A DNA stretch of 64,000 nt from CBDCWA01 sp965223255 (GTDB lineage: Bacteria; Pseudomonadota; Alphaproteobacteria; Rhizobiales; Hyphomicrobiaceae): assembly GCA_965223255.1 (NCBI GenBank), contig CBDCWA010000003.1, positions 124,001 to 188,000 of the forward strand. The letters run 5' to 3'. Below are positions 54,754 to 64,000 of this stretch, in pieces. The first letter of the stretch is position 1. Every line of letters starts with the position of its first letter. Below the pieces are notes generated by a model. The model had not been told where the DNA came from and made no database searches. It saw nothing but the letters and a program-made list of their open reading frames with translations. The position numbers and the translations under genes were made by a program.

Positions 54754-56087
54754 GCCACGCACCCTTTGATCACGTCTGCAATCGTCCTCGCCGTGTTATT
54801 GACCGATCCTTCGCATTTGGAAGCAATTGCGGCCAACACGAGCATTGGCCGAGAAATTGCACCAATGTGTCGGCGCCCAGGAGCTTATCGGTGTAAACTG
54901 TGGCAAACCAAAGCACGACGGACTTTGGTCAGTCCCGGGGCTTGCCGATGTATTGCAAACCGTCAGCTAATGCGGGTGAGAACGAAGGTCAAACACTCTA
55001 AGGGACAATTAAGACGCGAACGGGCCGCTAGTTCGCATGACTGCGATGTCGCTCACGGCATTTGGGGCCTGGGCCACGCATATAATGCTTTTCCGGCCGG
55101 TAAGCGCCAAACAGCTCTGCGTGGATCTGCGCAAGGGAAACGCCGAGCTTCTGCAGCCATTGCGGGCTCTTTTTCTGTCCCATCACCAAAGCAGTCACCG
55201 GCTTACTCCGTCCTTCAATTGCAGTTCATTGGACCATAGCAAGAATGGATTTAAGGGCGTTAAAGTAAACATTTGCAAATCGAAGCATCGCGTTAACGTA
55301 TCGGAAATAAAATGTCCTTTCTGGTGTTATGGGCCTCGGCGGGCCTGCTGAACAAGTTTTTGGCCCGCAAGTGATGTGATAGGATGCGCGAAGCGCCTAC
55401 AGGACCAATCAGCGCCATTGAACCTGTAGACTCCCCGCTGTGCGCATCGTGGGTCCGTCGACCTAGCCAGCGACCGGCAGCCCCGTTGCGCGCACCCGCC
55501 CCGGGCGCCTTTGCCACCATCCCATCGCTGACGATGTGCCTCGCTGCTCGCATTGGAGCAGGGGGTAGGTCAATCCCATGGCGGCGATCAAATTTTGCTT
55601 GCCGTGCAACTTGCGGCGCACGATTGCCCGGTATCCTCTTCAAAAACGACCGAGTTTTCGTCAAGTTGCAATTCTGGCCCGCCAAACAAATTTTGCATTG
55701 TGAACGGGGTTGATATTTGCAGTTTGTTTTGGGGCTAACGATTACGCCGGTTTGCGCTGCCGCTCAACTGAGTTTCCCGGTGCAGATGTTGCTTCCTTCT
55801 CGTCGTGCGCTGTTCTGCATATCCGCACGAGCATTGGTAACGGAGGGGGGGGGGACTTGAACCCCCGACACCGGGATTATGTTCAGCGCTCAACAGCGTG
55901 AACCGCTTATAAATCTGTAGCTTAAGCGGACGCCCATTGCATGGGTTAGACGCTGAGCGCAGAACAAAGCACCACTGAAACCGGCAATAACTCGGCAGAA
56001 GATCTACGATTCCGAATGCAGATCGACAGTAAGAGCAGCCCAACCAATGGGTCAGAAGATCACCCCACGATCACCATTGGACCGGTG
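54754..56087. other. 1.3-kb gene-free stretch
   Basis: No reliable coding frame is seen on either strand; the open frames have poor composition and no ribosome binding sites. It contains the tRNA-3'-end-like fragment (55841-55881) with a ten-G run. The length is unusual in this dense window and may be an old insertion site or a decayed gene. Confidence 0.5.
55841..55881 (-). other. tRNA 3'-end-like fragment
   Basis: On the minus strand the segment reads like a T arm, GGGGG-TTCAAGT-CCCCC, followed by CCCCC and TCCG. No matching 5' acceptor strand, D arm or anticodon stem is found upstream, and the CCA end is misplaced. I take it as a decayed tRNA or an attachment-site remnant, not a working tRNA. 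Confidence 0.3.
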
Positions 56088-58061
56088 TCAGTTCGGCAAT
56101 AGTCTCAAATTCGGACTAGCTTTGTGGGGAGGCGAGGTAGGGACAGCCTGCAAATATTGCGCACTGGCTCTATACTCAGGTACCAGAAATTCAATAAAAT
56201 TGACCGCGTCGCGCTCGTTGCCCTTCGCCAAAATGCTTTCCAGATGCCGCAGTTCCTGATCGATTTGGCCCCGATTGATAATACGCGGGGACGCCTTTAA
56301 GACACCTTTCGTATGTGTTCCAACCAGATTTTCACCCGAGGCAAACAACTCTTCCTTCAGCTTTTCTCCCGGCCGCAAGCCAACAAACTGGATCAATATA
56401 TCCATGTCAGGTTTCAGACCGCGCACCTGAATCATCCGGCGCGCAATGTCAACGATCTTCACCGGTTTGCCCATATCCAGGACATAAATCCAACCGCGTT
56501 CCGCTGTTTTCGCGTTTATTCCTTCCTGCGTGGCATGCAGGACCAGCTGCACGGCTTCCGACACCGTCATGAAATACCGTTCAATATCAGGATGGGTTAC
56601 TGTTACCGGCCCGCCGGCACGGATTTGCTCCTCAAACAAAGGTACGACCGAACCAGCAGAACCGAGAACATTTCCGAACCGCACTGTTACGAACCTTGTA
56701 TCGCAAGTCAGATCTAGTGCTTGACAGTACATTTCTGCGATCCGCTTGGATGCCCCCATGACGCTGGTCGGATCGATTGCCTTATCGGTGGATATAAGCA
56801 CCATCGCCTTGGCACCTGCGGCTGCCGCTGCATCTGCGACATTGCGCGTACCAATGACATTGGTCAGGAGCCCTTGAGCTGGTTGCTGCTCAACAATTGG
56901 TACATGCTTTAGCGCAGCCGCATGCACCACTAGGCTTGGTTGAAAGGTTTCAAATAAAGCCTGGATTTGGGATTGATCGCGAACATCCCCTATTCGCCCT
57001 ATTATTTCGGCGCCATTTGGTGATCGATTGATTTCTTGCAGAATGGCGTGCAATGAACTCTCAGAGGAATCAATCATCATCAGACGCTTTGGCCCATGCC
57101 AAACAATCTGCCAGCAAAGTTCAGACCCAATCGAGCCACCGGCCCCCGTTACGATAACGCTTTGGCCATGGATAAGGGCCCACACCCGCTCATCTTCTAG
57201 CGTGATCTGACCACGCTCCAACAAGTCGGTAAATTCAAAGGGCTTCGGCAGCAGTGATATTTCGGATAGATCGTCTTTTCGAGCCTGCTGTGCATCGGGA
57301 AGCCGCAAGAGCCCCAAGTTGCGCCCAAAAGCGATATCAGCAATTTTCGCCAGCCTATTCTGACCAATCGCATCACGCGGCTTGGTTACAACGAGGCAGT
57401 CGATCGGCGTACCGCGCGCCTCGGCAGCGTCAATGATCGCATCGAGATTATTCAAATCTCCGAGAATTCGTTTGCCCCGCATGATGCGCCCAATGCGTCG
57501 GCCACGTTCATCGATCAATCCGGAAACCCGATATGGCATGTCCGGCCGCTCTCCGACAGATCGTAAAAAAGCCTCCGCCTCACGTCCAGCACCAATGAGA
57601 AGGACATTCTTTTGCTGAAAGGGTTGGCTTTTTCTGCGCCCTTTCTCGCGAAATCTGCGCCACCAGCTGAACATGAAGCGTGGACCGGACAGCATCGCCA
57701 CCAAGAGCAACCAGCTCACAATCGGCACCGAGCGTGGCAGACCATCGAGCCTGTCAATGAGAAACATTATAAGAGAGAATATCGCCACGGTGATCGTGGA
57801 AACGCGCAGAATTGCTATCAAGTCGGCATTCGACGCATAGCGCCAGACACCGCCATTGAGACCGACCACCAACATCGCCACGGAAAAGGTCGAAACAAAT
57901 ATTAAAGCAGGTAGCGCGATCGGACTGTCCAGGAATTTCTCTGTGCCGACCCGCAGCCACCAAGCCAATAGGAATGACAGCCCGCACACGGTTATATCGT
58001 GCACGTACACTACCGACCTTATCGCGAGCGTGCGCGAAAGTCTCTTACCCCACCTGAACAT
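56088..58061 (-). CDS. FlaA1/CapD-type UDP-sugar 4,6-dehydratase
   Basis: The 657-residue protein has four N-terminal transmembrane helices (about residues 15-130), a Rossmann domain (VLLIGAGREAEAFL, about 153) and a C-terminal extended SDR with VTGAGGSIGSEL (about 301). The catalytic Met-x3-Lys reads SVMGASKR, where this family uses Met in place of the SDR Tyr. Membrane FlaA1/PglF/CapD enzymes convert UDP-GlcNAc to a 4-keto-6-deoxy sugar for glycans. It is oriented away from the GT-C genes to the right, which may use such sugars. Confidence 0.92.
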   Translation of the reverse strand: MFRWGKRLSRTLAIRSVVYVHDITVCGLSFLLAWWLRVGTEKFLDSPIALPALIFVSTFSVAMLVVGLNGGVWRYASNADLIAILRVSTITVAIFSLIMFLIDRLDGLPRSVPIVSWLLLVAMLSGPRFMFSWWRRFREKGRRKSQPFQQKNVLLIGAGREAEAFLRSVGERPDMPYRVSGLIDERGRRIGRIMRGKRILGDLNNLDAIIDAAEARGTPIDCLVVTKPRDAIGQNRLAKIADIAFGRNLGLLRLPDAQQARKDDLSEISLLPKPFEFTDLLERGQITLEDERVWALIHGQSVIVTGAGGSIGSELCWQIVWHGPKRLMMIDSSESSLHAILQEINRSPNGAEIIGRIGDVRDQSQIQALFETFQPSLVVHAAALKHVPIVEQQPAQGLLTNVIGTRNVADAAAAAGAKAMVLISTDKAIDPTSVMGASKRIAEMYCQALDLTCDTRFVTVRFGNVLGSAGSVVPLFEEQIRAGGPVTVTHPDIERYFMTVSEAVQLVLHATQEGINAKTAERGWIYVLDMGKPVKIVDIARRMIQVRGLKPDMDILIQFVGLRPGEKLKEELFASGENLVGTHTKGVLKASPRIINRGQIDQELRHLESILAKGNERDAVNFIEFLVPEYRASAQYLQAVPTSPPHKASPNLRLLPN

Positions 58062-58885
58062 CTAAGACCCCGCCATCGCTCATCCCAAAGGGATGAGGGC
58101 CATATTTGTTCCGAAAAAACCAAAAAATGTAATCCGCATCTTAGAACATACAGTATTCAGCATAAGTCTTTCCGGAAAGCAATAACGGACTGTCGGGTCT
58201 AGTGCACAGCGCCAGAAATAGTTGGACGAGTGCCTCACCCCTGGGTCGGCGTCGAGAACTTCCAATTCTACGCGACGCCATTTGCGCGAAGTGTCCCAAG
58301 TTGCTGTAAGTTGGAGATAATTTTTTCAGGATTGTGCCGCGAGGATGCGACATCGAGCCTTCACATACACTGTTACAATACCATCACGTGAAGCAGGCCG
58401 GTTGGCGCGAGCCAGATACCGATTTGAGCATTTTGTGAGGTGCTCCGGGTTGTAGGATGTTTTGCTTCGAATCTGCACGGGAGCCAGCATTGCCCAAACG
58501 TTGCCTGGAACAGGAGCGAGGCGCGTCAAAGGTCACACTGCTGGCTGCGCGTTGATCGCGCTCGGTTATGGGGTGCGTCAACTTTGCAGGCACTATTCCG
58601 GCAGGTGCTTCCACTGTTGGATATTGCCAATCCCGCACACTGGGAAGTCATAACCACTTGCGCAAGGCATTGAAGAGCCGCATCCTGCTTCAAATTCCAC
58701 TTGGCGTATGATCAGAGGGACGCAGATCTAAACCGCATTCTCTCCTAAACATAGCCTGCGGCTATTCAAGGCGTCGGTTCAATCGAAAACGGAAGATCCC
58801 TAGCCCATCCCACGGTCTGACCACTGTTCCCTCCCAAGACCAGACTTCAAAAAAGAATTCTACGGCTTACTTGAAGGACGAGCCC
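58062..58885. other. 824-bp divergent spacer without a gene
   Basis: The gap separates the dehydratase from the first GT-C gene. It likely has both promoters. I see no reliable coding frame; several short frames overlap without ribosome binding sites. Confidence 0.4.
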
Positions 58886-60445
58886 ATGGCTATGCGGCAA
58901 CTGACCAAGAACCAAGGTTTGCTGCTGGTGATTGGAACAGCGCTGGTTTATTCCGCAGTCCATCTGTCAGCCCGTTTGCTTGCATCGCGAAACCTTGGTG
59001 AGGATGATCCGTTTGAGGCGATTCTGTCTCAGACCCTGCAGCCTGGCTATCAACTGACCCAGCCTCCACTCTACAATTGGCTTTTGTGGTTTGTGCAGCA
59101 AATTGTCGGGTACGATGTATTGGGCTTCCTGCTCATAAAATACACGCTCCTTATCGTGACGATTGTTGCTGTCTACCTGGCTGCCTCACGAATTTTTCAG
59201 AACAAGCTTTGGGCCGTGTTGACGGCAGAATCTCTCTCTTTGCTCTACAACATTGCTTGGCGGATTCATGAGGGGTTCACCGATATAGCATTGGCAATGT
59301 GCGCCACAGTCGTGTGTTATTGGCTGTACATCAGGCTTGTCGAGAAAGGCACGCTAGCTAACAGCCTCGCACTGGGGAGTGCAGCTGGCCTAGGCGCATT
59401 ATCTCACTTCAGCTTTGTCGTATTTTTTACCGCCCTTTTCGTTGCTTCTAATTTGAACCGCTCGCACCGCAAGGTGTGGACACTACCCATATTGGCTGCA
59501 TGTTTTGCCTCGGCAGCTCTTGTTGTTTCGCCTTATGCAATCTGGTGGATCACCAATTTCGACGGTAACTTTCATGCAATATACATAGGTGTATTGGGCC
59601 CGCCCTCTGATGTTATGGCGCCCGGTAGCCTGTCGAATGCACTGCAATCTCCAATTCGCTTCCTAATGCCACTAGGCGCAATCTGGCTCATTGTCCTAGT
59701 ACGTTCGCTGCCCCGGGGTGCAAAAACCTTCTTTGCTGCGGCCGGAGATGCGCAAAAAACCGATGTGGCGGCTTCTGCCGGTGACGACTACGCCATCCTT
59801 GCGGGTCGGTGCGTGTTGATTTGCTGGATTGCCGTGTTGATCAGCGCACTTGCGGTTGGTTATTCGAAACATGTCCCGTTCCAACTTATGCCGCTCTGGT
59901 TGTTGGCAGTCTTCTGGGTAAGTTGGTGGGCGAGCCGGGTTTCAACACAGGAGCACCAGGTCCGTGTGTTCGTTCAGCTGATGTTGGCAATCGCCGTTGT
60001 CGCGTTTCTGGCCCGCGCGGCAAACATGTTTGCCCTAGAACCGTTCTGCAAGATTTGCCGTTGGGGAATACCCTATGCTGGCCTTGCACAGCAGCTGCGG
60101 GAACGGGGCGTAACCGAGCAGGCGATTGTAACGCCTGACCCAGAACTGGCAGGCAATCTGCGGCGCTTCTTTCCAAAATCAGAGATTATCGTGCCAGGCC
60201 TCACGAAGTACGTAAAACTCGCCACCGTTTCCGAACAGCAATTGATCATTTGGCCCGATCCACGAACAAGCAAACGTACCTTTGCTCCCCCAAAGCGATC
60301 AATCCCGAAGGGCAGCAAAGTCAGCAAAAGGTTCATTTTTACGGTGCCGTGGCAACATCTCTGGCGGCCGACAGGCTATAGAGTATCTGTTTGGCATGCC
60401 TTCATCGTGTCGAAAGACGCAACCAACACCCCCCCCAATAAATGA
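58886..60445 (+). CDS. ArnT-like GT-C glycosyltransferase
   Basis: The 519-residue membrane protein has about 11 hydrophobic helices and, after the first, the acidic motif LGEDDPFEAILSQTLQPG, the GT-C type Asp/Glu pair used to bind a lipid-phosphate sugar. It resembles GT39/ArnT-type transferases that move a sugar from undecaprenyl phosphate to a periplasmic acceptor. ATG 58886 has AAGGA; the TTG at 58871 is not needed. A run of eight C lies six codons before the stop. A second GT-C lies 1.3 kb downstream. Confidence 0.82.
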   Translation: MAMRQLTKNQGLLLVIGTALVYSAVHLSARLLASRNLGEDDPFEAILSQTLQPGYQLTQPPLYNWLLWFVQQIVGYDVLGFLLIKYTLLIVTIVAVYLAASRIFQNKLWAVLTAESLSLLYNIAWRIHEGFTDIALAMCATVVCYWLYIRLVEKGTLANSLALGSAAGLGALSHFSFVVFFTALFVASNLNRSHRKVWTLPILAACFASAALVVSPYAIWWITNFDGNFHAIYIGVLGPPSDVMAPGSLSNALQSPIRFLMPLGAIWLIVLVRSLPRGAKTFFAAAGDAQKTDVAASAGDDYAILAGRCVLICWIAVLISALAVGYSKHVPFQLMPLWLLAVFWVSWWASRVSTQEHQVRVFVQLMLAIAVVAFLARAANMFALEPFCKICRWGIPYAGLAQQLRERGVTEQAIVTPDPELAGNLRRFFPKSEIIVPGLTKYVKLATVSEQQLIIWPDPRTSKRTFAPPKRSIPKGSKVSKRFIFTVPWQHLWRPTGYRVSVWHAFIVSKDATNTPPNK

Positions 60446-60639
60446 ATCAGATAGAAGGTATGAGGAGATTGACGGTCCTTGTGGTGGAATTATCACTCCT
60501 CATGCAAATCCTGATCTGCAGATTGCCCTGTGAACGGCTAGCCATGTACAAACTATAGTGTCCTGAGTCGCTCCGCCGCGTGCGTTGGAAGCTTCGGTAA
60601 AATTCCCCGCGTTATCATAAATCAGCAAGACAATGTCCC

Positions 60640-61248
60640 ATGAGATTTGTCGCAACAATTGCTGCCGCGGTGATAGCCGTCTTATCACCCCACATGTGTG
60701 TCGCAGCCGAGAAGCACCGGTCATTCTATGGCGGTATTTTCGGCAATTACACGCACTTGGAAGCTGATACGACACAAAGCGGATCTGCCGCGTTCCATTC
60801 TGGCGGCGGTGTTGGCGCTGGTGCCATCCTTGGGGTCCGCTCTAGGGTGGCACCCAATTGGTTCCTGGGCCTCGAAGCAGATTTTATCTGGGACAACAGG
60901 GGCCTTGAGCGCGGTACAACCACCTATACATTGGCGCACTGGGGGACTGTCCGCGGGCTGGCTGGCTATCAGCTTACCCCCGTCTTGAGCGTGTTCGCTT
61001 CTGCGGGCCTAGCCATTGCCGATGTGGATTATACAACTATCGGGCCGGATGGTTCGGATCACTTATTGGGGTTTGCTGCCTCTACCGGGATCGAGATCCA
61101 ACTCATCGAAGATCGCATTTTTTTGCGCGCAGAGTATCTCTACGCGACGTTTGAGGAATGGAGGTTCAATAGTGCGGTGCAGAGTCATACGGCAGATCTG
61201 GACGCCCACGTCTTTCGATTGGGCGTGATCTATAAATCAGCCGATTGA
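60640..61248 (+). CDS. small outer-membrane beta-barrel protein
   Basis: The 202-residue protein has a signal peptide (MRFVATIAAAVIAVLS, cleaved about residue 22) and alternating strands with Gly/aromatic pairs (FYGGIFGNYTHLE, RGLAGYQLTP). It resembles Omp25-like barrels but ends YKSAD, lacking the usual terminal Phe. It lies between the two GT-C genes, transcribed with the first and convergent with the second. Function unknown. Confidence 0.75.
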   Translation: MRFVATIAAAVIAVLSPHMCVAAEKHRSFYGGIFGNYTHLEADTTQSGSAAFHSGGGVGAGAILGVRSRVAPNWFLGLEADFIWDNRGLERGTTTYTLAHWGTVRGLAGYQLTPVLSVFASAGLAIADVDYTTIGPDGSDHLLGFAASTGIEIQLIEDRIFLRAEYLYATFEEWRFNSAVQSHTADLDAHVFRLGVIYKSAD

Positions 61249-61361
61249 TCAGCCAGTACTCTACGTTACACCCGCTTCGTGCCCGGCTCTAGCCGGCACT
61301 CTCCTATGGGATTGCTGCGATCAGCGCCGAACCACTGAATAATTATCAAAAGCGCAATTTG

Positions 61362-63194
61362 CTAAAGGCAACGGTTGTTTTCTGCTTTAAGTCGGTTCAA
61401 CTTTGCCAAGCTCGGCTTAGGTTCGGGGGACCGACACGCGTAGCGCTCGGGAATCTTGCACCGAGGCGCATTCGTTTGCGCGCTGAAGGCGTACAGGTTC
61501 ATGGTGATCCGGCATCCTTTCAGGGTTACGCCCTTTATACAGGCCAAGCGATGCGCTTTTTTGGCTTTGGGGCGCTGCAGGATCAACAAGAAGGCTGGCA
61601 GCCATCGCCCCTCGACAAATGCAAATCGAATCGGTCCCAATTTCTGCTCGGCCACTCCGGTCAGCCAATATGTAGCTTTCGCCTCGCGGCCCATTAGAAA
61701 TCTTGCACTTGGTTCATTGTAACCCGTTAAGGAAATACCACCAGGGGTATCTGGCAAACAGGAACGCACGCTTGTAAGCGCGCGTTTCATTTCTAGACTG
61801 GGCCAAACAGTGACAGTTGCCGGCAGAACGATGCCCAATGTCGAGACATAACACAAAGACCCGCATCCAATCGCGCTGAGCACCGCTTTTAAGTTGGCAG
61901 CCGACAAGAGAAATTTGACAGCCATCAGAGCCAACACCACGGCGCCCAATGCTGGCCCCAACAGAACCGGATTGAGCTGGTCGCCTAAGTAAAAAAGCAA
62001 GACTGGGAATACCAGAATAAGTCCGATGGTGAATGCCAACCAGACTAAGGCCGGAAGCAAAGGTGCTTTCACACGTTCACTGCGCCTTTCTCTACCACCA
62101 GACACGGCCCATAGCGCCACCGCCACGGCAAAAGCGGGGAGCACCAAATGCACCATGTACAATGGCGGTTTCTTAGAGATTAGCTCCAAGACGAGAAGAT
62201 ATGGGAGAACCCAAGCCGCCAAAAATCTGACATTCCGGATGGCACGGTTGTCGTACGTTTGCTTGATCACATTCCGAACAAACAGAATGAACGGAAAGGT
62301 TGCCAGGAGGGCGATCAGAATGAAGGTGCCTGGAACCTTCCGCCATTTCATTTCCTGCGCGCCAAGCAATGCATCTGGTAGAGCTGAACGCCATGCGGTG
62401 AGCGATGTGAAAAGTTCACCGGAGGTGAACAATGTTATCGGCCAAATTGCGGCGATAACCAGCATAATGAAGAAGCCCGATGCCGGCCTAAGTCTTCTCA
62501 ACCACGCGATATTCCTATCGGCTATGGCGAGCGCTGCAAGTGTCGTCAGACAAAGCAGTGGTAAGGTGAGCGCCCCCAATAATATCCCAACGCCCTGGGC
62601 GGCCCAAAAGACGAAAGCCGGTGTTGCGAGCGACTGAGCTGATCCAGCCGAATAGATTCTGAGAAGTGAGAATTGCGCAGCCACTGCACAGGCGAGAAGG
62701 AGGGGCTCAGGTGCCACCAATGTCGTCAAGGTGACAATCAACAGGCACGATGCGAGCACGAATGATGCTATTAGCCCGATTTTGGCAGTGTAAATGGAAC
62801 GCGCACCCCAGAACGTTATAAGGACCGCAAGTGTTGTCCCAATAAAGGACGGCAGCCGGTAAGCCCAGATCTGCGAATCAGCGCTGATCGACAGGGCACT
62901 TGCCGCCTGCAGCCATGTTGCAATGAGCGATCGTGTGTATTGTGGCTCGCCGAGATATCGTGGCGTCGATAGGTTACCCGCCTTTATCATTTCGCGCGCA
63001 ATTTCGGCGTATATCACCTCTGTCCGATCGACCGGTGGCATGCCGATCATGCCGGGTAACAGGGTGAAGCAGCAGAAGAGAGAGAGTGCTGCGGTACTCC
63101 GAAAAGGGCACGCGGCGATCCAACAGATCGCGCTGTCAAAGGAAGTATTTTTTGTCAAAATTATTTGGCCGGATTGAAATCTAAAAAATGGCAA
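61362..63194 (-). CDS. ArnT-like GT-C glycosyltransferase
   Basis: The 610-residue membrane protein carries about 12 helices and the ArnT-type N-terminal block PPVDRTEVIYAEIAREM (about residues 53-69), where Asp and Glu are catalytic. It transfers an undecaprenyl-linked sugar in the periplasm. The start is not clear: TTG 63194 opens the frame without a ribosome binding site, and a later TTG at 63158 is possible. The first helix begins about residue 20. The acceptor is unknown. Confidence 0.8.
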   Translation of the reverse strand: MPFFRFQSGQIILTKNTSFDSAICWIAACPFRSTAALSLFCCFTLLPGMIGMPPVDRTEVIYAEIAREMIKAGNLSTPRYLGEPQYTRSLIATWLQAASALSISADSQIWAYRLPSFIGTTLAVLITFWGARSIYTAKIGLIASFVLASCLLIVTLTTLVAPEPLLLACAVAAQFSLLRIYSAGSAQSLATPAFVFWAAQGVGILLGALTLPLLCLTTLAALAIADRNIAWLRRLRPASGFFIMLVIAAIWPITLFTSGELFTSLTAWRSALPDALLGAQEMKWRKVPGTFILIALLATFPFILFVRNVIKQTYDNRAIRNVRFLAAWVLPYLLVLELISKKPPLYMVHLVLPAFAVAVALWAVSGGRERRSERVKAPLLPALVWLAFTIGLILVFPVLLFYLGDQLNPVLLGPALGAVVLALMAVKFLLSAANLKAVLSAIGCGSLCYVSTLGIVLPATVTVWPSLEMKRALTSVRSCLPDTPGGISLTGYNEPSARFLMGREAKATYWLTGVAEQKLGPIRFAFVEGRWLPAFLLILQRPKAKKAHRLACIKGVTLKGCRITMNLYAFSAQTNAPRCKIPERYACRSPEPKPSLAKLNRLKAENNRCL

Positions 63195-63496
63195 TGGAAT
63201 GCAGCTTTGAAACGTGGCGCCTTTCTACTGCAAAGTGACGGAAGAGCGCTATAGGATTGCTCAAACGCGCGCGCACCGTCGTATCAGAGCAACAGAGTCG
63301 CCCCTGGATGACCCCTAAGTTTAACAGCGTTTCTGATTGCAAATTCTTGACGACGACGGCTCCACGCCGAGCGATGAAAGCCGGCAGATCACTACAATAC
63401 AAACATCGGATTATTGGCGGTGGCAGTCTTATCCCGCGCGCCCGGTTCAATCATGCCGCAGCTCGCTCAACAGCAAGTCATCGCAGTCGAGTGTAG
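63195..63496. other. 302-bp spacer
   Basis: It lies between the GT-C gene start and the decayed transferase. It probably contains the GT-C promoter. No gene is seen. Confidence 0.35.
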
Positions 63497-64000
63497 GGCC
63501 TGGGGCTTCCGTGGCCCGGCGCCGACCGTATCGCGGGGACAAACACCCTGTTAATTTCCATAGGCTTCGCAGTCTTCGGTTGTGTGATCGCGGCGCCCGC
63601 TTCGCTGCTTTATATTTCAATGGTACGCGCTGGCACCGCAGTTGGGTTTCTGTTGTGGAACTGGCAGCCCGCAGAGATCTTGCTTGGTGACATGGGTGCA
63701 ATTCCTCTCGGGTTTATTTTGGGATACCTGAAGATCCTTTTGGCGGTCCAAGGTTATCTGGTCGCCGCCACAGTCATGCCGCTCTACGCTGTCTTCGATG
63801 CGACCGGGGCTCTTATCAGGCGGGTTGTTTCAGGAGAGACGTCTTGGCAACCGCATAAGACTCACGTCTATCAATGAGCTGCTGAGGTGCTGGGGTGTCA
63901 TGCCACTGTGGTGCGTCGGATCGCGCTTGCCAATGCGCTGTTGGTCAGCGTGGCGAATTTTTCGGTTTGGTACCCGCATGTTGGAGCTGCGCTGGCGGCA
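63497..64000 (+). pseudogene. decayed WecA/MraY-like glycan transferase
   Basis: The reading frame from 63497 shows the C-terminal half of the GT4 (WecA/MraY-like) family: GFLLWNWQPAEILLGDMG (near 63640), a DATGALIRR block and HKTHVYQ. A TGA at 63875-63877 interrupts it where relatives read YQR, consistent with CGA to TGA. The frame continues in register to the window edge with family-like sequence (VVRRIALANALLV). The N-terminal 200 or so residues, including the catalytic Asp motif, are missing after a stop at 63494. It is therefore a remnant with a truncated start and a nonsense codon. Confidence 0.7.

Noticed and set aside
54766..55239. 157-codon plus-strand frame
   Set aside because: Composition and start context do not look coding; it lies in the gene-free stretch.
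55841..55881. A functional tRNA
   Set aside because: Only a T-arm-like part is present; no acceptor partner, D arm or anticodon stem can be folded.
55735..56043. 102-codon minus-strand frame over the tRNA-like fragment
   Set aside because: It reads through the G/C run and the T-arm-like bases; this kind of frame is a common artefact over tRNA sequences.
1..64000. CRISPR arrays, insertion sequences, prophage genes or rRNA
   Set aside because: No spaced direct repeats, transposase or phage motifs, or rRNA-like stretches were found by eye.

Overview
The window looks like a chromosomal segment of a heterotrophic, probably free-living alphaproteobacterium. This is inferred from moderately high G+C, a TPP riboswitch ahead of thiC, Omp25/31-like beta-barrels, and many BUG/TctC-type solute-binding proteins. 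There is no rRNA, complete tRNA, CRISPR array, recognisable transposase or prophage. Genes are dense, with most spacers under 300 bp up to about 44 kb and looser spacing afterwards.

Layout. 0-13.3 kb: an edge-truncated alpha/beta hydrolase; a tandem pair of exported Cys-containing paralogues; the TPP riboswitch, a small membrane protein and thiC; a membrane-anchored GH75 chitosanase-like protein; a zinc-phospholipase-like/DUF4332 fusion; an EamA permease; a DUF4145 protein; and a SCO1 copper chaperone. 13.5-21.7 kb: five co-oriented genes (adaptor, RND pump, flavin monooxygenase, ornithine-cyclodeaminase-family enzyme, class IV aminotransferase) that read like one efflux/amine-metabolism operon. 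22-28 kb: two tiny proteins, a second RND pump with no adjacent adaptor, and two Omp25-like barrels.

28-44 kb is a catabolic-looking island: amidase, epimerase, three orphan TctC-type binding proteins, an SBP-fold protein without a signal peptide, two Fe(II)/2-oxoglutarate (TauD/TfdA) dioxygenases, two SDRs, a VOC dioxygenase, a second cyclodeaminase-family protein, an Asp/Glu-racemase-fold protein with no cysteine at all, and a two-haem cytochrome c. All three TctC-type proteins carry the same C-terminal appendage of about 75-83 residues, which I do not recognise as part of that family. No TctA/TctB membrane subunits are present. The substrate cannot be named from sequence alone.

45-64 kb is a looser region of envelope and polysaccharide functions and orphan enzymes: FkbM and two other methyltransferases, a DUF6152/membrane-protein pair, an exported isoaspartyl methyltransferase homologue, an MtnX-like HAD phosphatase, an esterase, a LysR regulator divergent from a second leaderless SBP-fold protein, a FlaA1/CapD-type nucleotide-sugar dehydratase, two ArnT-like GT-C transferases around a small beta-barrel, and at the right edge a decayed WecA/MraY-like gene. 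A tRNA-3'-end-like fragment with a ten-G run lies in a 1.3 kb gene-free stretch at about 55.8 kb.

The most interesting signals are the TctC appendage, the cysteine-free racemase-fold protein, the RND-FMO-cyclodeaminase-aminotransferase operon, the riboswitch-led membrane protein, and the two leaderless SBP-fold proteins. All function calls come from reading motifs; no database search was run.
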